From: Candidatus Symbiopectobacterium endolongispinus | GTDB lineage: Bacteria; Pseudomonadota; Gammaproteobacteria; Enterobacterales; Enterobacteriaceae | Direction: 5' to 3' | Length of the DNA stretch: 64,000 bases | NCBI RefSeq assembly: GCF_018777385.1 | Contig: NZ_JAFJYB010000005.1 | Location: forward strand, 124,001-188,000 | In this document: in pieces, positions 42,365 through 52,456 of the stretch | How the letters are laid out: each line of letters opens with the position of its first letter | Position numbering within the stretch: the stretch's first letter is position 1 | Program-made: the position numbers and the translations under genes | Notes under the pieces: model-generated | The model's database searches: none | Told to the model about the DNA's origin: nothing | The model's input: only the letters and a program-made list of their open reading frames with translations

Positions 42365-43132
42365 ATGACAACGCTCTACTGGCACACCGAAGGGGAGGGG
42401 AAATGCGATCTTGTGTTGCTGCACGGATGGGGGCTGAACGCGCAGGTATGGCAGGGTATTGCGGCGCGATTGGCCCCGCATTTTCGACTGCACTGTGTGG
42501 ATCTCCCCGGTTATGGCCGTAGTGTGGGATATGGAGCGTTACCGCTTGCTGACATGGCTGATATCGTGCTGGCACAGGCACCCGAGCAGGCTGTCTGGTT
42601 GGGATGGTCGCTGGGCGGACTGGTTGCCAGTCAGGCGGCACTCAGTGCGCCTACGCGTGTCAGTGCTTTGGTCACGGTCGCGTCCTCCCCCTGTTTCAGC
42701 GCCAACGAGGAGTGGCCCGGCATTAAACCTACGGTGTTGTAGGGTTTTCAGCAGCAGCTTAGCGAAGATTTTCAGCGCACCGTGGAACGGTTTCTGGCAT
42801 TGCAAACGCTGGGCACAGGCAGTGCGCGTCAGGATGCGCGCCTGCTAAAAAGTGTGGTGCTGGAGCAGCCGATGCCGAGCATTTAGGTGCTTGAAGGGGG
42901 CTTGGATATTTTGCGCCAGACCGACATGCGCGAGGCGATGGCGTCGTTGACGCTGCCGATGCTGCGTATTTACGGGGCGCTGGATGGGTTGGTACCGCGT
43001 AAAGTGGCGAGCCTGCTTGATGAACGCTGGCCTGATAGTGATTAAGTGGTGATGGCGCAGGCGGCGCATGCACCGTTTATTTCCCACCCTGATGCCTTCG
43101 CCGAAACGGTTTGCGCGTTTGCTGGTGTCTAA
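42365..43132 (+). pseudogene. bioH: Pimeloyl-ACP methyl ester esterase BioH with three in-frame stops
   Basis: 255 codons against 256 residues in E. coli, no gain or loss of bases, but three stops: TAG 42740-42742 (PTVL-stop-GFQQQ), TAG 42884-42886 (PMPSI-stop-VLEGG) and TAA 43043-43045 (PDSD-stop-VVMAQ). The catalytic triad of the alpha/beta hydrolase is still spelled out: Ser in GWSLGGL, Asp in [10 protein letters not shown] and His in QAAHAPF. BioH frees pimeloyl-ACP from its methyl ester in biotin synthesis, so its loss predicts a biotin need unless another esterase serves. TTG 42362 is an alternative start. Confidence 0.95.
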
Positions 43133-43308
43133 CGCTCTGTTGAGTAAAGGCACAAAAAATGTGTCACCAACGTTAATTTACATATTCTCCTCATTTTCTC
43201 CACGATGTTGCGTGTGGTGACAGGGTAAAGTAGTATGTTATTTAAGATACCTATAAATAATCAACAATATGCGCCACGTATAAAATAGTCTGAAGGAGCG
43301 TTGTTTCG

Positions 43309-46300
43309 ATGGCGAATTTTTTTATTGATCGCCCGATCTTTGCCTGGGTACTGGCCATCCTGCTGAGTCTGGGTGGCATGATGGCGATCGCCTCGTTGGC
43401 GGTTGAGCAATACCCCGATTTGGCACCGCCCAATGTGCGTATCACCGCTTCCTATCCGGTCGCTTCTGCGCAGACTATGGAAAACACCGTGACGCAGATT
43501 ATCGAGCAGAGCATGACCGGGCTCGATCATCTGATGTACATGTCATCGCAAAGCAGCTCCGGTCAGACACGCATTACCTTAAGCTTTTATGCGGGCACCG
43601 ATCCGGATAACGCCCGTCAGCAGGCGCAGAAACAGTTGCAATCCGCGATGCGAAAATTGCCGCAGGATGTGCAACAACAAGGGGTTACCGTCAACAAGAC
43701 TGGAGACACCAATATCCTGATGATCGCGTTCGTCTAGACAGACGGCAGCATGGAGAAACAGGATATCTCTGATTACGTTGCCAGTAACGTACAAGAACCG
43801 CTTAGCCGCATCAACGGGGTGGGCAGCGTCGATATTTTCGGTTCGCAGTATGCCATGCGCATCTGGCTCGATCCGTCCAAACTCAAATCTTTTTCCCTGA
43901 CGGCCAGCGATGTGGTGAGCGCCATTCAATCGCAAAACAGTCAGGTGTCGGTCGGTCAGGTCGGCGGCACGCCGTCTGTAGACTATCAGTCACTTAATAC
44001 CGCCGTAAACGCGCGCTCGCTGTTGCAGACGCCCGAGCAATTCCGCGCCATTACCCTGCTTGTGAATAAGGATGGTTCAGCGGTGACGCTGGGCGACGTG
44101 GCGAAGATTGAACTGGGGGCAGAAAACTACGACTCGCTGAGCCGCCTCAACGGTCAGCCAGCCTCCGGGCTTGGTATCAAACTGGCGTCCGGGGCCAATG
44201 AAATCGAAACCGATAAGCTGGTGCGCGCGCTTGGCCGAACTGGCCCCGTTTTTCCCGCACGGACTGGAAGCGAAAATCGCGTTTGAAACCTCACCCTTTG
44301 TAAAAGCCTCAATTGAGGATGTGGTCAAAACGCTGTTGTAAGCGGTACTGTTGGTGTTTTTGGTGATGTACCTGTTCTTGCAAAATTTCCGCGCTACGCT
44401 CATCCCCACTATCGCAGTCCCCGTGGTGCTGCTGGGGACGTTTGCCGTGCTCTATGCTTTTGGCTTTAGCCTCAACACGTTGACCATGTTCGCCATGGTG
44501 CTCGCCATCTGGTTGCTGGTGGATGATGCCATCGTGGTGGTGAAAAACGTTGAGCGCGTAATGAGCGAGGAAGGGCTGAGCCCCAGAGCAGCGACGCGCA
44601 AATCAATGCAACAGGTGCAAAGTGCATTGGTGGGTATTGCGCTGGTGCTCTCTGCGGTGTTTGTACCAATGGCGTTTTTTGGCGGCACGACCGGCGCTAT
44701 TTACCGCCAGTTCTCCAGCACCATCGTCTCTGCGATGGTGCTGTCAGTGTTGGTGGCGTTGATTTTAACCCCTGCACTGTGCGCCACGCTGTTGAAACCG
44801 CTGGCGAAAGGCGAACACCATGGCAAACGCGGCTTCTTCGGCTGGTTTAACGTCAGTTTAATCAGCTCTCTGAACGTTACGAGCACGGTGTTGGCAAGAT
44901 AGTGGTCAAAAGTGGCCGCTGGTTTGTGCTCTACCTCGCGATAATTGGTGTTATGGCGTTCCTGTTTCGCACCTTGCCTACCTCGTTTTTGCCGCAGGAA
45001 GATCGCGGCGTCTTTATGACGCAGATCCAGCTACCGCCCAGCTCGACACAGCAGCAAACGCTGAAAGTAGTCGAGAAGGTGGAAGCCTATTACATGACAC
45101 AAGAAAAAGAGAATGTGGTGTCTGTGTTTACCGCCGTCGGTAACGGTCCCGGCGGTAACGGCCAGAACGTGGCACAGCTGTTTGTACGTCTGAAAGATTG
45201 GGATGAACGTCCCGGTGCGAAAAACAGTGCAGGTGCCATCGTTGAGCGGGCAACGCGCGCCTTCCGCCGTATCAATGAGGCGATGGTTTTCGCCAGTACG
45301 CCACCGGCAATTTCCGGTTTGGGTAACGCATCCGGGTTTGATATGGAATTGCAGGATCGCGCAGGGTTGGGGCACGATGCTTTGATGGCGGCGCGTGACA
45401 CGCTGTTGGCGCAGGCGGCTGGGGATGCGCGTTTGACCCGGGTTCGCCACAACGGTCTGGATGACAGTCCGCAAATGCAAATCACCATCGATCAGCGCAA
45501 GGCGGAATCGTTGGGGGTTTCCATCAGCAACATCAACAGTACGTTGAAGATTGGCTGGGGCTCCACTTACGTGAACGATTTTCTCGATCGTGGGCGGGTT
45601 AAAAAGGTGTATTTGCAGGCAGCCGCCCCTTATAGCATGCTGCCAGACGATCTCAACAAATGGTATGTACGTAATGACAGCGGTGGCATGGTGCCGTTCT
45701 CCGTCTTTGCGCAAACCTCGTGGATGACCGGCTCGCCGCGTCTAGAACGCTATAACGGTTTCTCCGCGTTGGAGATCCTTGGCGAATCAGCGCCGGGCGT
45801 CAGTACCGGTACAGCCATGGATGTGATGGAACAACTGGTGGCTAAATTGCCAGAAGGGTTTGGGCTGGAGTGGACCGGCATGTCGCTGCAAGAGCGCATG
45901 ACCGGAGCACAGGCTCCGGCGCTCTATGCCATCTCCCTGCTGGTGGTATTTTTGTGTCTGGCGGCGCTGTATGAAAGCTGGTCCGTGCCGTTCTCCGTGA
46001 TGCTGGTGGTGCCGCTGGGCGTGCTGGGCGCATTAATCGCAACCTGGGCGCGCGGGCTGGAAAACGATGTTTATTTTCAGGTTGGCCTGCTGACAGTGAT
46101 CGGGCTCTCAGCCAAAAACGCCATATTGATCGTAGAGTTTGCCAATGATATGAACCACAAAGGCGTGGATATCGTCAAAGCCACGCTGGAAGCTTCCAGA
46201 CAACGCTTGCGTCCCATCCTGATGACGTCACTTGCTTTTGTTTTTGGTGTGTTGCCGATGGCAACCAGCACCGGTGCGGGCTCCGCAAGCCAGCACGCGG

Positions 46301-46416
46301 TGGGCACCGGCGTGATTGGCGGCATGGTGGCTGCCACCGTGCTGGCGATTTTCTTTGTTCCCCTGTTTTTCGTCGTAGTACGACGCCGCTTCCCATTGAG
46401 AGAGAAAACGGAGTAG
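43309..46416 (+). pseudogene. RND (AcrB-type) multidrug efflux pump, broken
   Basis: About 1,036 codons, full length for an HAE1 inner-membrane pump (MANFFIDRPIFAWVLAILLS). Lesions: TAG at 43735-43737 (IAFV-stop-TDGSM); a frameshift at about 44230 (KLVRAL to LAELAPFF); TAA for Glu at 44339-44341 (TLL-stop-AVLLVF); a lost C at about 44849 (FN to [13 protein letters not shown]). From 44902 to 46416 the frame is clean. The proton-relay Asp pair is kept but preceded by Trp instead of the usual Gly ([11 protein letters not shown]). No membrane-fusion gene is adjacent, so it would have used a partner from elsewhere. Which Acr/Mdt subgroup it belongs to is open. Confidence 0.93.
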
Positions 46417-46439
46417 TGCTTATTGGTCTCTCTTTCCTT

Positions 46440-46468
46440 ATCCCCGTGGGAGTCACGGGGATTTTTTT
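46440..46468 (+). terminator. Rho-independent terminator after the RND pump gene
   Basis: A 9-bp stem (ATCCCCGTG/CACGGGGAT) with a 5-base loop, then a run of seven Ts at 46462-46468. Confidence 0.9.
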
Positions 46469-46579
46469 CCTGCCTGCCTCGTGACGAAGAAACATCTCCA
46501 TCTATGTCAACATTCATCAAACTGTAAACAAAGGTAACTAGGTTATGTCCTGATTATATTATCGCTCAAGGACATGACC

Positions 46580-47932
46580 ATGAACGCTCGTTGGCTACTG
46601 CCGTTGTTGTTTGCTTCCACCCTGCCGTGGTTCGTGCAGGCTCAAGCGATTTACCCTATCGACCGCGCCACCATGCTGGCTGGCGGTAAGTTTGACTTTA
46701 AAGTTGAGTTTGATTCCGTACTGAAACCCGCAGATGTCCGCATTCTGATCAACGGCAAGGATTACCAGCAAGTGCTGGGTAAATCCGCTACCTTTGTTGA
46801 GCGCGAAGACGGGCAGGATGTCTCAGCCGTGTGGATCCGCGATGTGTTCCTGCCGCAGGCAGGCAAGTATGAAGTAGGAGCGCAGGCTAACGGCAAAACG
46901 TCGAAAGTGACCTGGGATGTCTATCCCAGCGCGGAAAAACATAAAGCGAAGAACGTCATTCTGTTTATCGGTGATGGCCTCTCTGTGGCGCACCGCACCG
47001 GTGCGCGCATCCTTTCCAAAGGCGTGACCGAAGGGAAAGCCGATGGTCGTCTGGCGATTGACGATCTGCAATACATGGCGTTTGCCGGCACCTCCAGTAC
47101 GGACTCTATCGCGGCAGATAGTGCGAATACCATGAGCGCCTACATGACGGGGCACAAATCTGGCGTGAATGCGTTGGGTGTCTATGTGAGCCGCAGCAGG
47201 AATTCGCTGGAACATCCGAAACAGGAAACGCTGGGCGAACTGATCACCCGTTCTTCCAAGATGTCGGTTGGCGTGGTCAGTGACGCCGAACTGGAAGATG
47301 CCACGCCAGCGGCGGTGGTGTCGCACACCCGCCGTCGCGCCGATAAAGCAGAAATCGTTGAGATGTTTTACAACGTGAAGCCGACAGTCATGCTGGATCA
47401 GTCAGTGGCCATTGCCAAAAAGTTTGCTGAGAAGAACCCGGATACGCTGATCATTGTTACTGGTGACCATACGCACGGCCTGTCGATTATCGGTACGGTG
47501 GATGATGATAAGCCGGGTACCGAGATGCGTGAAAAAGTGGGCGTGTATGAAGATGCCGGCTTCCCGAACTACAAAGATGCCAACAAAGATGGCTACCCGG
47601 ATGACATCAACGTCTCTAAACGTTTAGCGATATTCTTCAACAACTACCCGGATTACTATTGAAACCTTCCGTCCGAAACTGGATAATCAGTTCGTTCCTG
47701 CCATCAAGAACGAAAAAGACCAGTATGTGGCGAGCAAGGCCTATGAAAACGTGCCGTGTTCCGTGAAGGCATTCTGCTGCGCTCTTCGGACACTGGCGTT
47801 CACGCCGTGGATGACATGGTGATTCAGGCCAGTGGCCCTGGCGGTGAAAAAATTCGCGGGTATATGGAAAATACCGAGTTGTTCCGCGTGATTGTTGATG
47901 CGCTGGCGCTGAAACCACAAGCCACCAAGTAA
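46580..47932 (+). pseudogene. Alkaline phosphatase, frameshifted and internally deleted
   Basis: ATG 46580, with AAGGA about 10 bases upstream, starts a secreted protein (LPLLFASTLPWFVQAQA). Metal-site motifs of the alkaline phosphatase superfamily are seen: NVILFIGDGLSVAHRTGAR and the active-serine region SSTDSIAADSANTMSAYMTG, then TGDHTHGLSIIG. The middle is shorter than expected: MFYNVKPTVMLDQSV seems to join distant parts. At about 47659 an extra T shifts the frame (NYPDYY to ETFRPKLDNQFVPA), and near 47755 another change leads to VFREGILLRSSDTGVHAVDD, running to the natural stop at 47930-47932. It is a zinc enzyme lying just upstream of a putative zinc transporter. Confidence 0.82.
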
Positions 47933-47941
47933 CGCGCTGTA

Positions 47942-48430
47942 ATGAAGTGCCTTACTTTAAATCCGGCGGGGAAGACCCCGCCGTTATTCTTCTCGGTGTT
48001 GTGGCGCATGGTCGGCGTTTGCGTGTTGATGCTTAGCCTGATCGGTACCGCGCATGCCGCATTGCCCACGCTCTCTTTCGATAAACTCTATGCCTCGTAT
48101 GGTGTGCTGGGGTTAGAATTTTCCGATGAGGTAAAAAAACTCTCGGGAAAACGCGTCAAAATGCGCGGCTTTATGGCCCCACCGCTCAAGGCTGAATCCC
48201 AATTCTTTGTGTTAACCAAAATGCCGATGGCACTCTGCCCGTTCTGCTCTTCCGACGCCGACTGGCCGGAGGATATCGTGGTGGTCTACCTGTCAAAACG
48301 GCAAACCTTCGTACAGAACAACACCATTATCGATGTGGAAGGCGTGCTGGAGTTTGGCTCCTGGACGGACCCGGAAACTGGGTTTGTCAGCCTGTTACGC
48401 CTGCGCGATGCCCGCTTTGATACGCCTTAG
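47942..48430 (+). CDS. Secreted DUF3299-like protein
   Basis: 162 residues. An N-terminal signal (VLWRMVGVCVLMLSLIGTAHA) ends at an AxA-type site before LPTLSFDKLY. The mature part has KKLSGKRVKMRGFMAPPLKAE and MALCPFCSSDADWPEDIVVV, the pattern of DUF3299 proteins that accompany ABC transporters with an FtsX-type permease; the two cysteines might bind a metal. It is 8 bases upstream of the ATPase gene and probably in one operon with it. No lesion. The DUF assignment is from memory of the pattern. Confidence 0.7.
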   Translation: MKCLTLNPAGKTPPLFFSVLWRMVGVCVLMLSLIGTAHAALPTLSFDKLYASYGVLGLEFSDEVKKLSGKRVKMRGFMAPPLKAESQFFVLTKMPMALCPFCSSDADWPEDIVVVYLSKRQTFVQNNTIIDVEGVLEFGSWTDPETGFVSLLRLRDARFDTP

Positions 48431-48438
48431 GAGCCGCT

Positions 48439-49089
48439 GTGGCTGATTTGCATATTGAAAATTTAACGGTCTCTTTTCCTGATATGCCCAGTGCCGTGCT
48501 GGACATTGCCCAATTGCAGATTGCGGCGGGCAGTTGCGTGGCGGTAATGGGGCCATCAGGCTCGGGGAAAACCACGTTAGTCAATGCTATTACCGGCATG
48601 GAGTGTGAAGGCACTGGCTGTGTACGTTGGGGCGAGCTGGACATCCGCCAATTGTCAGAAGCCGAACGGGATCGCTGGCGCGCCCGTCATGTTGGTCTGA
48701 TTATGCAAGATTTTCATTTATTTCCCGGCCTTGATGCACTGGAGAACGTTCTGCTGCCAGCTCGTTTTCACCATTGGCGTCTGCCGGCGTCATTGGCGGC
48801 GCGGGGGAAAATGTTGCTGGAACGCGTCGGTGTGAACACCGGTAATCGACCGATTGAAGTGCTGTCACGCGGTGAGAAACAGCGTGTGGCCGTAGCGCGT
48901 GCGCTCTTGGCGTCTCCGGAAATTATCGTTGCCGATGAGCCTATGGCCAGTCTGGATGCACACAATGGTGAGCAGATCGCCGATCTCCTCGTCACGTTGG
49001 CCCGGGAACAGCGCAGCACGCTGATTGCCATTACGCACGATAAACGGTTGGCTGCGTTGATGTCGCGCTGTATTCAGTTGGAAAAATGA
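48439..49089 (+). CDS. ABC transporter ATP-binding protein (LolD/MacB type)
   Basis: 216 residues from GTG 48439. Walker A is GPSGSGKTTL, the signature reads LSRGEKQRVAVARAL in place of the usual LSGGQ, Walker B is EIIVADEP and the switch His is in AITHDKRL. The Q-loop is IMQDFHLFPG. It is the family that drives FtsX-like permeases rather than classic importers. The permease gene follows 35 bases later but is broken, so this subunit has lost its partner here. No lesion. Confidence 0.9.
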   Translation: MADLHIENLTVSFPDMPSAVLDIAQLQIAAGSCVAVMGPSGSGKTTLVNAITGMECEGTGCVRWGELDIRQLSEAERDRWRARHVGLIMQDFHLFPGLDALENVLLPARFHHWRLPASLAARGKMLLERVGVNTGNRPIEVLSRGEKQRVAVARALLASPEIIVADEPMASLDAHNGEQIADLLVTLAREQRSTLIAITHDKRLAALMSRCIQLEK

Positions 49090-49124
49090 CAGCAAGTGGC
49101 AGATGACTCTCAGGAGGTACAGGG

Positions 49125-50383
49125 ATGATCCCATGGCGTTTTATTATCGCAGACTGGCGTCGACTGTGGCCGGGCGTGGTGGTGGGGTGGTGGTGATACT
49201 GATTGCGTTGGCGACCGCGCTAAGTATTTCTGTGAATTTACAGGAGCGTGCTCTGCGCATGGGCAGTGCGAAGGCGGCTGACCGTTTCGATATGGTTATC
49301 GGTGCACCGGGGAGCGAAACGCAACTGGTGCTCTCGTCAGTCTTTCTCCAGCCTTCTGCATTGACACTGATTCCAGCGCAGGTGCTGTATGAGGTACAGA
49401 AAAACCCGCTGGTGGCCTGGGCGGCACCGGTGGCGTTTGGTGATTTCTATAAAGGCATGCCGATCGTGGGGACTAACGCGGCATTGGTGACGGATGGCGG
49501 GAAACGCCCATTGCTAGCCGGTCGGGTGTTTAACGATGGATTTGAAGCCGTAGTGGGCGCAGGGACCGGACTGTCGATTGGCAGCACCTTTAGCCCGGTG
49601 CACGGCCAGGTCGGGGAAGAGTGGGCCCATGCCCATGCGGAAGTACGCTATACCGTGGTCGGCGTGCTGCCCGCCGACGGCAGCGCCTGGGATAAAGCCA
49701 TTCTGGTGCCAGTCAACGCGGTGTGGCGTGTGCACGGTATCCATGCACCCGGCGACCATGACGATTAGCACGAGCATCATGATCATGATGATGGGCATGA
49801 GCACGCCGAGGGCGATACACATGAACACCATGATGACAGTGAAGCGCATCACCATGAGGCTGGTGTTCCTGCCATCGTAGTAAAACCTTTAAGTATTGTA
49901 GGCGCTTACCAACTGCGCTCACTCTATCGTAGCACGGCGACGCAGGCGGTATTCCCGGGATAGGTGCTGGTGAAGCTCTATTCCATCCTCGGTGACATTC
50001 GTGCGTTGTTGATGTATATCGCGATGGGTACACAAGGGTTGGTGGGAATGGCGGTGGTGCTGGTGGCGGTGATGCATTTACGCCAACGCCAGAAACAAAT
50101 CGGTGCATTGCGTGCTTTCGGCGCGCCGCGTACCGGTATTTTCCTGTTGATCTGGAGCTGATTGATGTCACTGGTGTTTGCCGGTGTGGGGCTGGGCTAT
50201 GCCGCTGCCCAGGCAGTGGCGATTGTCATGACTGAAAAGAGTGGCTTTGTCTTGCCGATTACATTGGGCGAAGACGATCTGTGGTTCGTGCTGTTACTGC
50301 TGGCCGTGGCTGCCGTGGTGCTGACGCTTCCTGCCGTGCTCTCCTATCGACAGTCTCCTGCGGCGGCATTGCGCGTGGAATAA
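49125..50383 (+). pseudogene. FtsX-type ABC permease with His-rich loop, frameshift and three stops
   Basis: ATG 49125 has AGGAGG 8 bases upstream and gives MIPWRFIIADWRRLWPG, a good permease N-terminus; it shifts frame in the G-rich run at about 49170-49195 into VVVILIALATALSISVNLQER. The frame then carries three stops with no further shift: TAG 49766-49768, TAG 49961-49963 (VFPG-stop-VLVKLY) and TGA 50159-50161 (LIWS-stop-LMSLV). Between the periplasmic domain and the second membrane block is a loop extremely rich in His, Asp and Glu (positions 49740-49860, including HEHHDHDDGHEHAEG). That points to a divalent metal, most likely zinc. The last helices end at PAAALRVE. Confidence 0.85.
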
Positions 50384-50389
50384 TGGACA

Positions 50390-50590
50390 TATACCCTAAA
50401 TAATTCGAGTTGCAGGAAGGCGGCAAGCGAATGACAAATTTGTCTGGAGCAAATTTGAACAGCGCTTGCGCTGGCCCGAAGGGTGAATCTCAGGGATGAG
50501 ATTCATTCATCCCAATGAGATTACTCAGGTAAGTGATTCGGGTGAGAGAACGCAGCCAACGCATCTGCAACTTTAAGTATGACGGGTATA
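50390..50590. repeat. ERIC-type repeat, long form
   Basis: 201 bp with ERIC ends (TATACCCTAAATAATTCGAG and AAGTATGACGGGTATA) and the core GTAAGTGATTCGGGTGAGAG; about 75 bp longer than the 127-bp standard, with the extra part at about 50430-50525. Confidence 0.85.
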
Positions 50591-50870
50591 GCAAGGGGCC
50601 GTTTGGCCTCTTGTCATGACCTGACAATATTTTCTCTCCGCGATTACCAATGATTGAATAAGGTGATAATGCCTTGTTTTAGTAGATTATTTTCTGAATG
50701 CATTTCCTCTCATCTCACCGTTATATTCTAAATCGATGACTGACGTTGATATTTGGCACCTTCATGTTTAAAAAATGACTCAGAAAAATGTGTTATTCCT
50801 ATATTTTTCTGTTTTTGTGCGAGTTCACTTTTCTATAAAAATCATTCACGCATTTATTAAGGAATTGTTC

Positions 50871-51790
50871 ATGCAGCAACAATACGTAATTCTCTACTGT
50901 GTTGCCGGTATGATGACGATATTTTCCGCTCAGGCCGAAAACACCGTTACCGCCGCAACAATAAGTGGGGCGTTGGGATGGTTAGAGGGAGAATCACACG
51001 AAAATGTTTACATGGAAAATGGAGATAAACTCAGCCAACTGGATTGGAAAATAAAGCAAACCCCGATTATGGAAATGGCGATTAATTGGGATATATCCCC
51101 GCACATAACATTGAATGCTCTGGGTTGGACAACATTCGCTGAGCGAAGCGCAAAAATGGATGACTATGATTGGCTTTATGACGATCAAGCGCACTGGAGT
51201 GAATGGTCTCATCATCCCAATAGTCGCCTGAACCATTCGAATGCGTTTGATATGGGGGTTCAGAGTTGGGTTATAATCCAGTCCAATTACCGGCTGGGAG
51301 GGATTGTCGGTTATCAACAGACGCGTTATAGCTGGACGGATCTAGGTGGGTTTTATCAGTACGATAATGGTGAAACGGTGGGGGCACTTGAACGGGACAG
51401 TAATCGTGGTGGTTACAGGCAACAATTCGATGTCCCGTACCTGGGGGTGACCGGGATAGTGCGCTATCAGAATTTTGAGCTGAGTGCACTTGCAAAATAT
51501 AGCCCTTGGGTCAAAGCGCGTGATAATGATGAGCACTATTTTCGCCAATTAACCTTTCGCGATGAAGGCAATTATGGGCGTTATTATTCCGTGTTGGTGG
51601 ACATTGGTTATTATCTGCATCCTGTGCCAAGGTATTTACCGCGCTGAGTTGTAATAAATATGATGAGAGTCGGGGAGGGATGCAAATTATCGATCAGGTT
51701 TCCGGGGAGCAGGGATATATTGGCGGCCACGCGGCGGGTATCGCCAATGAGTATTACATGGTGACAGCAGGTCTGACATACCGTTTTTAA
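50871..51790 (+). pseudogene. Omptin-family outer membrane protease, frameshifted near the end
   Basis: ATG 50871 follows AAGGAATTG and gives a signal peptide ending near SAQAEN. The ten-stranded omptin barrel is evident: SQLDWKIKQTPIMEMAINWD, ALGWTTFAERSAKMDDYDW with the two catalytic Asp, NYRLGGIVGYQQTRYSW and the Asp-His pair in ARDNDEHYF. At about 51620 the frame shifts (GYYLHPVPRYLPR), and the last strands continue as AKVFTALSCNKYDESRGG to GLTYRF at 51790. Loss of the last strands should prevent barrel closure. Omptins cleave host peptides and plasminogen at the surface. Base composition is more AT-rich than its neighbours, suggesting acquisition. Confidence 0.9.
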
Positions 51791-52015
51791 TCATCACCAC
51801 GGGGTGCCAGCGTGGTTTGCGCTGTAGTGGGGGAGCCGGCCCCATCAACCGATGACGTCAGAATAACAGATCGAAACCGGTAATGATTTTTGTTCAAAAA
51901 AATTGACTTATCAAAGCAAATCACTTAGCTATTCATTACCGAGCAATGGCGCTATTCTTCTCTTCATCGAAAGCACTTCGCTTTCTACCTAACCACAGAG
52001 ATAAGGATTAGCATC

Positions 52016-52243
52016 ATTAAAAACATCAAAATTTTTGCAGTAGTATTGGCCCTGACTTCTCTCTCTTTCGGCACCTTCGCCGCAGAGCAGATGGGTACCG
52101 TTTCCGTGAGTGGCGCTAAAACGCTGAGCGGTTTTGAATCGCAAGTTGCCGCTAAAGCACAGGCAGCAGGTGCATCTTCTTACCGTATCGTTTCTGCTAC
52201 CGGTGATAACCAACTGCGCGGCACGGCAGTTCTGTATAAATAA
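52016..52243 (+). CDS. BhsA/McbA-family small secreted stress protein, non-standard start
   Basis: About 75 residues. In-frame ATG 52046 falls inside the signal peptide; the natural N-terminus KNIKIFAVVLALTSLSFGTFA begins at 52019, and the codon in the start position (52016-52018) is ATT, 8 bases after AAGGA. ATT is a rare start codon in bacteria, so either it is used weakly or ATG has mutated. The mature part (EQMGTVSVSGAKTLSGFESQVAAKAQAAGASSYRIVSATGDNQLRGTAVLYK, given here only to name its ends EQMG and VLYK) has the DUF1471 fold pattern of BhsA/McbA/YhcN, periplasmic proteins tied to stress and biofilm. Confidence 0.75.
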   Translation: MKNIKIFAVVLALTSLSFGTFAAEQMGTVSVSGAKTLSGFESQVAAKAQAAGASSYRIVSATGDNQLRGTAVLYK

Positions 52244-52264
52244 GTGAAGCCGAGCAAATGTTAC

Positions 52265-52288
52265 AAGGGGAGCCAATGGCTCCCTTTG
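52265..52288 (+). terminator. Hairpin after the BhsA-like gene
   Basis: Stem GGGAGCC/GGCTCCC (52268-52274 with 52278-52284), extended by A-T pairs, with loop AAT and a short T run. Confidence 0.6.
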
Positions 52289-52290
52289 CT

Positions 52291-52450
<160 letters not shown>

Positions 52451-52456
52451 CAAAAG

